DNA from: Tiliqua scincoides
Taxonomy: Eukaryota > Chordata > Lepidosauria > Squamata > Scincidae
DNA length: 64,000 nt
Direction: 5' to 3'
NCBI RefSeq assembly: GCF_035046505.1
Contig: NC_089827.1
Location: 61,818,856-61,882,855, forward strand
Position numbers and translations under genes: made by a program. The notes below the pieces were generated by a model, which ran no database searches, was not told the origin of the DNA, and saw only the letters and a program-made list of their open reading frames with translations. This document shows, one piece after another, positions 49,501 through 61,500 of this stretch (positions are counted from its first letter, which is position 1; every line of letters starts with the position of its first letter).

Positions 49501-52500
49501 GGAAGGGAGCTGGGGGTTAACAGCTTTTATACTGGAAGAAATGCTGAGAGACATGAAAGATGGTAATTTTAGCCTCTTTTTAGATATGATCTTTTCTTGT
49601 TTTTAAGCTACTGTAATTCATGTAGATATGTTATTGGAGCAATTGAAGCTCCCTTAAAGCTATAATAAAAATCTTTTACATGAAAATGGAGTGCAATAAT
49701 TAACCAAGGACATGTATGTTAATAGGACCTGGGGCTTGGAGTAAGCTAAATACATAAACATTGCTCTTGGGGGTTTGTGGAGGGTGGTGTAGGTGGAGGA
49801 GGGTTAAATCCTGGTTGACTTCGGAATCACCCCTGGTCCTTCCCTACCCCAAGGGTGATGTTTGTGACACCTCCCACCTGATTAGAGGAAACAAGAACTG
49901 TTAACCCAGATCAATCATGCATTTTGAAGGGAGGGATTTTTTACTAAAGCATAAAGGTAAAATTTCAGGCTGCAATCCTAAAGACACTTTCCTGGGAGTG
50001 AGCCCCACTGAATACAATGGGACTTACTTCTGAGTAGATAGACATAGAATTGGGCTGTCAGTTTTTTAAAACATTAGAAAACATCGTTTTCTTACCCGCA
50101 GGCCTGACTCAACCAATATGTGCATGTTTGTCCTGCGGCTTACAGGGGCTTTCTGCCCTCCTCGGACTGGGGTTGGTAGAAGTAAAAGGCAGCTCTCTGG
50201 TTGCAAACGGGGATCTGGAGGAGTGGAAGCTTTGGTCCTGGGGTGAAAAAAATCATTTATGGAGAGAACCAAAACTAGGTTTTAGGTCTTCACCAACAGT
50301 GTCAGCAATTAGCTCAGAGGAACTACACTGCACAAGGGAAGACAGAACTGGGTCATACTTGCATGACTGCCTGATGATAAAGTTGAGCTACTCACTTCAG
50401 AGTAAATTTAGTGACTTTAAAGGAGTCTAATCTGGATTAAATGGTTTGCTAATGTATTTGTTAAAAAAAATTAGGTCACACTCTTCTATTTCCACATGAA
50501 GACTAACATCAATTATTTAAAACACAATCCATCCATAAGAAAGAAAAAAATAAATATTAGCAGTCAACGGATCAGCAAGCAGGGGAAAAAAATCTTAGAC
50601 CTCAGTGGATAGCCAAAATGAAACCACCCCCTTCAACAAAGACACAACCTGGGCCAGCTCTGCAGAGACAGTTCCATAGTATCAATGCTCCCACTGAGAG
50701 AACTCTGTCCTGCATCCCCACCAGCTGTAACTCAGCAGTGACATCCAAACCACAGCCCTCAGATGTTAATTGTAGAGCACAGGCAAGTACAAATGGAGAA
50801 GGTGGTCCTTCAAATATCCAGGCCCAAAGCCATATAAGGCTCCAAAGGTCAAAGCCAGCACCAGTGATGTTGCCAGACAATCAGGTTCCAGGAAGAAACC
50901 TGGTTGCTGCAATCTATACCAGCTACAGTTTCTTGATCATCTTCAGGGGTAGGTCCATGTAAAGCACTATACAACAGTCCAGGTGTGATGCAACTACAAT
51001 ATGGATTATCAGTTGATATCCTTCAAGGAGGTGCAACCCTGTCCAGAACAGGCTGGAAGCCTAATCTATTGACCTATGGCATGCCTCTGTTTCACCTGGA
51101 TTAAATTTCAAATGTTTACAACCCACCTCTAAGCATAGATTCAGAACACCCACAGCTATCCCCATATCAGATGAAAAGCAGAGATAGAGCTGGGTGTTAT
51201 CAGCATATGAGGACACCATACTCCAAATCTCTGGATAACCTCTCCCAGCAGCTTCACACAGATATTAAACAGCATGAGGGAGAAGATGAAACTTTGTGGG
51301 ATCCCACAGGCAAGTGAACAAGGGGCTAAACAATAAATACCACCTTCTGAACCCTACCTGACAAGCAAGAGTGAAACCACTGTGCTCATCTCTGCCTGGT
51401 GGCTCAAAAGTAATCATGGTCGATGAAATCAAAAGTCACTAAGAGGTCTGAAAAAAATAGCAAGAGTGCACTCTCTGTCTAGTTCCCAGAGAAAGACAGT
51501 GCAAGGGCAACCAAAGTTGTTTCAATCCCAAAACCATGTCTAAACCCAAACTGCAAAGTATCTAGATGATTACTGTCATCCAGGGGCAACCCTAACCCTT
51601 AATGAAAGGGTTGAGCAGGTGGTTTAATTCAGGCACTATGTTACAAGCACCCCAAATTTGATAGACTGGGAAAAGTTACTCCTAGCTTATCCTGGGGGAA
51701 TACTGAATGCTGCTGAAGTTCCCATATGAGATTGTTCAGGTCGGTTTTATATCTATTATCTTCCATATGCCATAACATAAGTACAAAGTGTAAAACAGAA
51801 GGCATATACAGTCAGAGCCAGGTATCTATGGTTCAGGTATCCACAGATTTGACTCACAGCAGATGCTAACATATACCAAGGGGGTTCCAGAACTGGGATA
51901 CCAGATACCAGGTTCTGAATGTATTTCAACAACTTCAGTGGAAAGAACTAAAACAAATAATTGTGAATAGCTCCAATATGGAAACTACGGACATCTGACC
52001 TAATGAAGACTTCGGGGTTCAAATCTGGACCTTACTGCCAACCACAGGAAAATGGCTCCTCCTACCTTCTATATGTAAACATACTTTTCAAAGCAGAAAA
52101 TTGCCATTCAAGCACTTGTCTCAGCAAACAAAGTCAAGAAAACTGGCTTTAATCATGGCTACACTATCTGTAAAAACGTACCTCGCTTTCTCTGTTAACA
52201 ACGGTAGATTTTCACTAATCAGGCCATGGCTAAGCAGAAGAACGGACTCTGCAGTCATTGCTGTGTTCATGATCAATCCAGACACAATGCGGCGAAACGT
52301 CTCGTGTACCTTCCGGGCCATCTTTAGACTTGTGGTGTTCTCTAAAATCTGCCAGACAACATCATATTAGGACTGAATTCTTGCATCTCCCTTTATAGCA
52401 CATTTCTGCCTTCATTTCACTAGGACAATTCACTTCAAATGCCCCACAGTGTCACAGACTGTCCCCTCTTGCCTCCTTGCTCATTTTACTCTTGCATGCA

Positions 52501-55500
52501 ACTCACCTTATAGGCTGAATTCACCACGCTATTCACAAATATCTGCACTTTAATCTGTGTGTGTAAATGGCTGCACATATTTTATCTAGAGGGGGGTAGG
52601 GACTGGCAGCTCTTAGACAAATCCTGCTGAAAGGCCACGAATAAGACCACAAAGCCCCTCTGAGTGCTGTGCAGCTGCTGACTATGGAAACATCACAGTT
52701 AGCTTTGTGCCAGGATTATTCATGAAAGGAGAACAGATGGAAATGCGGAACTATACAAGTGGCTGCAACCCCCCCAAACAATAAAAGTCCTTAGAGTGTA
52801 CATTCAGCAAAAAAATTAGATAATTTTATTCACAGCATGCTGCACTTCAAGATTTCCCTGAAAAATTAGTGGCACGGTCTTACCTCTTTCAATGGAAGGA
52901 TAAGCTTGGTCACCTGGTCCTTCCCTACATACTGGGCAACAATTTCATAGGAATCGTAACTCTTGCTTCTGCGGGCCTCCATGACTTTGGAAACGATGCC
53001 TTTCACTTCCTTCTCCTCTGCAACCTCCCCAAAGAGTTCTTGATTGAAAATCTTTTTTTCAAGAAGGCATAAAAAGAAACCAGGAGAGCATAAGAGCCAG
53101 AAATGACAAAGCAATGACTATGCTGAGTGAGACAAATGGCCCCTCTAGTTCAGTATTTCCACACTGATAAGCAATGGCTCTTCAGGAGTTTCAGAGGGGG
53201 TCTTCATCAAGTGGAGATGACAGGAATTGAACCCAGGACCTTCTGCCTGCAAAGCAGGTGCTCCACCATTGAGCCATGTCCCTATCCTGTATAAATTCGA
53301 AAGCCATGACCTCCTCAGAGGTCTGTTGCCACTTTCCCACATACTGTAATGGCTCATGACTTGGGCTCCTTCATGAAAGATTATTATTTGGACCCTGAAG
53401 TTATTCAATTGGCAAACTGCCTCTCCCTCGGTTTCGCCTCTCCCCATTGTTAAGAAACCAAGAAGCTGGAACCTAAAGACCGACACAGCATCTCTGAAAC
53501 AAACTCCTTTTGAATTTGGTATTTTTCACATGCACCGACTTTGTATTCAACCAACTTACTTCAATCAAGAGTTCTATGCAAGGATCCAAATCACCAACGT
53601 TTAGCCTGTTACTGGTTAGGCCTTTCAGCAGGAGGTGGACTGTGAATGTTAGGACATGCATCTACACAAGTGGAAGAAAACAAATTACTTTACATTTGCT
53701 CAAGAAAGCATTTTGACTGAGAGAAGGACATAGGCATGCAACTGGAACAGGATTTTGATGATTGTTATGATGGTCTTCTCAGCAGTTTTTATACTACTGA
53801 TGGCTAACTCAACTTCCTGTATAATGCGATGTCAAAATTTCTGAGCTCAGGCTCCCACTTCTACACCTGTTCAAACTTTTAGTCCTATCTCTCAAAACAG
53901 CACCAAGCATTGGTTCTACACACACAGAGCACAAAGATTCCTGCATAAGACTGTGTTTCCTGTTGCATGCAGAGATCTTCAGACTGCAACACTAATCCAA
54001 CTCTAATAATAAACTTACTCCAAATACCTTTAGAATAAGGCAATAGCTCTTCCCAAATCAGGCTGGTATGATGGGTTAAGTAGGGGAAGCTGCCTCTCCC
54101 CACCAATCTGATGTAAATCAATAAGGTTCCTTTGCTAGAGGATATTCAACTCCCCCATGTCTTTGCTATTAAGGGGAGGAAGGCACCACCTGGCTCAGGA
54201 TTTCAACCTTTCCAGGAATTTTATACGTTCTTCACAGTATAATCTGTTCATGCTACTAAGCTATGGCAAAATACAGTTCTGATGTGCTTGTATAACTCTC
54301 TCTTTCCTAACTGGTCAAGAGTTAGAAGGAGGAATAAGACCAGAACATTACCTGGTAACCATGGACAAGGGTTGACTGCATTTCTTTTAAGACATATTGC
54401 AGGTATTGTGCCCCCAAAGCCTCCATTATTTTCATCAGGGTGTTACGTGCGATGTCCCGGATTTCCTGTGCTCTGTTCCTCAGGAGAGAACAGACTTTCA
54501 GGAGAATGCTGGAACCCAGAGAGAGACAGAAATAATCAGAGAAGTACAATGGAGCAAAAGAAAAACTGGGGAGAGCTGCTTTTCAAGATGAGTGCTTTCC
54601 AGCAAGTCTATATTTTGTTTACACTGCTTATCTCCAACAGGTTCATACTATACAAATTTCACATTTATCAGGAGGACTCTACCTTGGCAAATTCCCTTGC
54701 ATGACATCTTCTGGGAGAGTCTGCATCAGCTTGACCATTGCAAAAGCTAATGGCACACGAACTACTTCTTCGTCATTCACAACTTTAGATTTCACAAGTT
54801 TGTGTTCTTCATCTCTTTTGACCTGCAAGGTTCAGCAAAAATGCTTCTTAAAATCATTCACTAGAGACGCTGCCTGCCTGCTGTTGATGGACATCATTCT
54901 TATACCTAAGCCCAGGCACAAACGCCAGTACCAGGTGCTTACAAGTAAGATGGCTACCAGCAATGATCTTATCTATAAGGTGGCGGGGACAACGGAAAGA
55001 CTCCAATAAAAAAGAAAACTCAGTAAACGAGCATGGTATTTACCAATGTTTTTTGGTTATGCAGGAATGAAGTGGGGGGAAGGAAGGGAGGGGGCACTGG
55101 AGTAAAGGACTGTATAATGGCGTTCTACCAATACGCAGGACTACATATGTGGGCAATTTTCTTATACTAGAGACATTAACGTAAATTCACTGTATATAGT
55201 AAGAGACGTATAAAACAGAAGTTGAGAAAGGACATCCCCATTAGATATTGAGGACAAGATGATTTTACCCATGGAGAGGTTCTCAGAATTCCCAAATACA
55301 GAGAAAAGGTTGTGGCAAGCTATAAAACAAACCACCTTCCCCCACCCAACCGAGGTTCCTCCTCTCCCCTGTTGGGCTCAGCAGCAGCAAACAACCTTCA
55401 ATTCTCATCTTCTTAGGAGTCAATATATATTTAGTTGGGGGATTTTTTGAGCAGAAGGGTTAGAAATGCACCTTTGCAGTGAGACATCGTTTCAATTTGG

Positions 55501-58500
55501 GCAAAATGCTGCCAGTGACTGTTTCTTGAATATGTCTAATCAGAAACTGCAACTGCTCCTTATTCCTGCACAAGAAGAAAATGGGTTTCTTGGCTTCCTG
55601 GGAGTTCTCAACATCTCCACTGGCAGGCTGATCAGGCACAGATGATGCAGCCTCCTTGGGTTTGTTGGTGTCACTAGAAAGTTCGATGCCGGTTTCTTGG
55701 TCTTCTTCTCCATCACTCAGCTCCGTCTCCATGGCTTCATTCTCTACTTCAGGCTCAGCATCAATAGCTTCAGCTTCTGCATCTGCTAAGCAGATTGAGA
55801 AGAAAAAACTTTAGCTATGCGATGGCCAGTACCGACTCTGGCGAATCCATGGAGCATTCATGACTTTCAGTGAACTGTATGGTTCCATCTCATCATCCTT
55901 ACTTAGTGTGTAAAGACCCCATTATTCATTGATTTATTTAGTCATATTTTTAATTTGCTTTTTAACAAAGAAAAATGCCATGAAAGAGCTCATATAAAAG
56001 AGTAAAAATTACCATCAACTACTAAAACTACAATAAATAGATGAATAAGCAAAAGTCAAATTAAAATTAGATAAACAGCAGCATCAAACTACATTAAAAG
56101 CAGCAGAAAAGTGCCATGTTTTGTTTCTAAAAAGTGTCAAGAAAGGGGCATGACAGAAAGAGGGTGTTCCATTAGATAATAAAGGGATAAAAATATGGGT
56201 TAGAATCCCCAAACCATGTCAGTTGAAACTTTCCTTGTGCACTACTATGAGAAATTGAAGTTGTATAAGGAGAGATGGTTCCATCATCTGATATATGAAT
56301 ATATGATATTACCTTCATTCTGCATCATCTCAAGCTGCTTTTCAAGAGTGTCATTGTCAAAATGAAAAGCTTCCAGCACCATAACCAGCACACTGTCAAA
56401 CAGATTTGGGGGGAGGGAATAATAAGATGTTAATTCTAAAAAGTCCAACTTTTAAAACAGATTAAACCCATTTTGTCTACAATGCTGCTACTCCTCCTCT
56501 TTCAGGTCTCCCTGCCCATGCCTCTCTCTTGTTCTCCATCCTAAAATCTTTCCTACTAGTCCAGTTACCACAATACAACCCAATCATTTGATTCCAAGAA
56601 CAAAGCATGTAAGCCACCTGGGAAATAGAAAACAGTCCAAAATATATTGATTGCAACAGCTAATCAGTTAAGACCTCAAAGTGAGGATACTTCCAAATGT
56701 GATACAGAATGTGTGCATACACATACCTGGTCTGTGTGTGTGTCTGCTATGCACTGAAAAAGGTCAAATATTCTACTTAGGGTGCAATCCTAACCAGCAG
56801 TTATGCCGCTATAGGTGGCCCTGGAGGATCACAAACGTGCCATAAAGCAAGTTTGCGCTTTTTTAGGCGAGAGCTGCGTCGGCGCATTCAGATACGCCGA
56901 CGCGCAGACGGAGGCAGAAGCCTCCGCAGCGGCTCCTGCGCCGCCGCTTGTGTTGCTGTGAGCGCGCCGACATAAGCGGCAAAGGTAGGCGTGGGGGGCA
57001 TGGGGAGGGGTGGAAGGGGGTGTTACTGGGTGGGGGAAGGGTGGGCCCAGGAGTGCACAGGGAGCCAGGGGCGGGGACCCAGTGGTTATGCCAGATCCCA
57101 ACCCCCATCCCTAGCGGAGTGGCTTTAAGCCACTCAGGTCTCCTCGGACTTGCACCACCTCTGGAGGTGGCATAGGTCTGAAGAGACCCATAGGGGCGTG
57201 CAGCCCTTACCCACGGGTAAGGGGAAGAGCTTCCCCTTGCCCGTGGCTGAGCCGCTGCTCGCTGCAATCCCGCATTGGATGCAGCGCAAGCCTCCTGGCT
57301 TGCCTGCTCCAGCGCGGGTTAGGATTGAGCCCTTAGTGTGCTCAACCTTAGAATACCTTTTGAATTCTGGCCAACGTGGATTAAAACAGCACAAAATACA
57401 ATCTTTTAGTGCAGACATAGTACTGCGGCTCCCACTAACCCAGGTTTACATCCAATGAACCATGTGTGGAAGGAAAAAAAAAAAAAGACTTACAGGGCAA
57501 TCCTATGCACGTATACTCAGAAAGAAGTCCAATGAGACTCATTCCCAATTTTGTGTGTACAAGATGCCTTGGTACTCTTCTGTAAACACCTGGTGCAAAC
57601 ACTAGCAGAAAAGCTCTTTCAGTGTAGGTATTGGGAGCTACATCGTGTATGAGTCACATGGTGAACAAGAGAGATGCAGGTTGCAGCACATAAACTCCAG
57701 AAGGCCATAAAAAAGGCCATGACTTTATGAACAAAGAACTTCTTGGGAATTGGGGTCTCTTCTATCATACAAAGCTCTTCTGCTAAGCTGCAAGCAGAAG
57801 GGGCTTTCCACTAGAACCTGAGCAGAAGGGAACTTTTGCATGCAAGTCTGTAAAAGCGACACTAACATCTTAAAGAGACAGAGATTGTCAGTGTGTTTAT
57901 TTTATTCCCACTATCATTAGTATGAAATGACTGATCTTAACATTGATTTTTACTGTACCTGACACCCAATTTTTGATTGATTTGTCCGGTCTGCAAGACG
58001 TGTATGAAATGTTTCAAGTGATAGAGATATGCTGACCAAGAAAGATGTCTGCAAACAGCTCCCACCATTTCCACTGAAGCAGTTATCATATTTTCATGCT
58101 AAGAAACAGAAACAGAAAACCTCTAGTCTTCCCCATGTTCAAGCAGGACAGAAACTCTGCCTAAAGTTAACTAACAAAGCAAATGTAAAATAAGATGAAC
58201 AGTGTCTCAATGAACCTCCCTTCAGTGACGTTCCCAGTAGGGGGGGGCACAGTGCTAAGTTTTGCAGGGCACCTCATCACCCCCTGCAAGCTGTCCCTCC
58301 ACCTCATTGCCAGAGCCATTCCAGGAGGTGAAAGCAATACAGAGGAGATGACTCCACATTACTTTTGCCTCCTGGAATGGCTCCGATGACAAAGGCAGGG
58401 CCCCCCGCCACCCTGGGAACGCAACTGCATTCCCCCAAAATCTCCCAAGACAGAGTGAAAAAGCAACAACTCTGAATTAAATAGTAGGTCTGTAAGCTGC

Positions 58501-61500
58501 TGAAAAATTCACCCAGCTGAAGTTATATCCACATTCTGAGTACTGAAAGTGAGCTACAAGTTTGGCAAAATTCAGAAACCCATCAAAGTTTTTCTTCAGC
58601 TCATTTTTATATTCTTAAATTACATGATGTATAATGCACTAAGTGGACATGAGAACAGTGCAACAATGTCAATTGAAGAAAGAGTCACATTCAGACCCAG
58701 TTTCTTTGAAAAATAGCTCAAAACCTTAATTTTTTTAAAGTAACTACTACCACTAGTAAACTAACTGACAAATTCTCTGTATGAAACAACCCAATTCTAA
58801 GAGAAAGAGGCGATGCTAAAGTTAGTATGGAAATAGATCTAAAATACACTCCGGTTTCCAGTTCTTCTCCACTTTTGAACAGTGTCCTGTCCCATCAAAA
58901 TAAAGTACCAAAAGGGCATGAAGGGCAAATAAATTATTTTAGAAAGTGTTCTCAATATGTTAAACTCACCTTTAGCATTTTCTCATCAAAAATAGTAGTA
59001 GTTGCATAAGGCATAATGTAGTTCTGAAGAGATCTTGAGGAAAGTGCAGTTTTGCCTTCAGAGATTTGCTTAGCTAGTTTCCTTAAGGCTCGTGCCCTTC
59101 TGTGAATCTGAGAAAGATTGAGAAATTATGTGCTGTTTCCACAAAACAGGTGTCACGACAAATGACAACAAAAGCTAGGTTGATTTCAATTACCCCTTTC
59201 AACCAACCCTCCCGCCCATTAATTTCAGGCAGAAGTTCTCTCAGCTCTAAAAATGAAATATGCTTTTTAATCTTTTTTAGCTATATGCAGATTTATGCAC
59301 ATTGAATCATTAAAAGTCTTTTCAATAATTTCTTTAACCAGGTAACAGTCCTAGCTTTTATTTCAAATTTCTCCAAATACCTTTGGAGGATAACTTACTC
59401 CATCGTTTGCTCTTTACTCTACTCTTACAATAGATGTTTTGTATAGGAACAGTCAGATCAATTCCAAATAAAACCATATAGTCTTGAGCCATTGCTCTTT
59501 GAAGTCAATATAAACAGTAAACCATAACAAACATGTGTTAGAATGCTTTAAATGACATTATACTCATGTGTACAAGACAAACATGCACAACTATTGTTCT
59601 AGGAATGATCAGCCACTGTGGATATTTGGCAAACCAAAAAGAAGAGCCACGCTCACATCATTTTCTACTCACAAAAAAGGGGAATGACACTGGGTGCAAT
59701 GCACTGGAACAACTTAAGCAAAAACCCCACAGAAATCTAAATAAAGCTGGGCTGAGCTGTAGTGGTTACCTACACAGGCGCTAGCCTTAGCCTTAGTATG
59801 TTGGCAATAAAGCAAAGCACACTTTGCACATGCGCAGAGCAAGCTTGTGCGGCCTTGGCGACATGCTGAGTCTGAGGCTCTGTGGCCTGTCAACAAGGCG
59901 ATGTTATAAAGAATCATATCTAGAATGTGATTGTGGTTAAGCTAGAAAGTTGGCTGGTTACAGCCAGTGTGAGTCTCAGCTTCCTCTTGGAAATTTCTCT
60001 ATTACACAGACTATTGACTCATGGTTTAGTATTGTAAACAAGATCAGAGAATGGAAAACCCCAGCCTGTTGTGAATTGTATGAGAAGGAATAAAAGGCAG
60101 AGAAGGCTGAATCCCAGGAGCTCTTCTTCTGCATCTAGCCTTCCTTCTGCATCTCGCTACTATACTTGTCTGTTGTTTTATTCATTGTTCTAACGCTTTG
60201 CTGCCTCGAGATCTAACTTTCAAACCCTCAGAGTGCTTCTGCTTTTAGCACTCTCCCATCAGGCCACAAGATAAAGTCTTGTGTTGTCTCCCACCAAGCA
60301 CCAAGGCCCTCAAAAGCCTTGGGTGCTCCCCAGAGCAGCATCTTGCGCTGCTACACTGGGCAGGGCAAGGCTTTTGTGCAGCTCACATTTGTTTCAGTGG
60401 GGCTTGTGCAGATCTTCCTGATGAGACTTTGTGCACCTCTTGAGTGGGTTGCACAAAGTGAAACATTTCGGACCTCCTTACCTTTAAAGTGATTAGAAGT
60501 ATGATCTTTCCACTATCACAGCAAAAGAAAAAAAGAAAATTTAAGAGTGGTCAGAAACAGGGTTGTCTTTTTACCTGAATATGCTTCATATTTTCAAAGA
60601 AGTCCATCTCTGGGTCATGGGAGTCGGTCAGCTGAACCAGGTCCTGAAACTCTGGGTGATTTGGAAATGTTCGAATCAAGTAGGAGAGTAACGAGGTGTA
60701 ATCCTGCTGAATGCTCTAAGAGCAGTAAGAGAGAGAGAGAAAGTGAAAGAGATTGAATAATGTATGGTTTGGATTGATATAAGGACATCAGCACTAGATT
60801 TTGGAAGCCACAAGTCACACTCTTCCAAAGGAGTCTCTAACTCCAGTTCTTTTTCCCTTTGCAGGTATGTAGGGAGTAACTGCCTCTAGCCACGCAAGGT
60901 GTACTGTACATGAGAGAATCTGTCTTTCCCTATCCCCTTCAAAGCAGGTAGAACAGAATTTTTTTAAAGGCAGGTGAGTGCTGTTGATGCTCCAGAGAAG
61001 ACATCAAGCAAAGAGCGAAGGAGTTTATTCTAGGCTAGCGCTGGGCGGCGGCCCAAGTTCCGCAGCTCGGCGGTCTTCCGGACCGCTGGGCTGTGGAACG
61101 GGAGGTGGGGGGCGGGGACATGGGGGAGGCGTTCCAGGGAGGGGGGAGGCCGGCGGGGGGAAGCGTGCCAAGGGGCAGGGGGGAGGCGGGCCGGGGGGCG
61201 GGCTGGAGGACGATCTGCAGAGCCGAGCTCCACAGGATCCAGGGCGCTCGCGGAGGGCTGGGCGCACCACACAAGCGCCTTTACTTGTATACTGAGTAGC
61301 CCCATTGTGGGGCTGCTTACCTTACTCGGGGGAAGGGGACGAATCTCCCGAGGAGCCTCCTGTGGTAGTGTGGGAGGCACAGAATTGAATCTGGGTGCTC
61401 CGGGCAGCTCAGAATTAGGCTGCCCGGCAGTTCTGAGCACTCATGCATAGGATTGTGCTGTTAGACTATTTGGGTTTTTGCTAAATTCAGAGCATCTCAG

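Noticed and set aside
50602-50962. 114- and 92-codon open frames on opposite strands
   Set aside because: They overlap the 3' part of a decayed LINE, with no conserved motif in the proposed frames.
53210-53284. tRNA-Ala-like sequence
   Set aside because: The A and B boxes are part of a SINE with a conserved non-tRNA body, and the cloverleaf is degraded.
61025-61440. Several overlapping long frames
   Set aside because: They lie in a GC-rich MITE in a UTP20 intron and have Pro/Arg/Gly-rich low-complexity translations.
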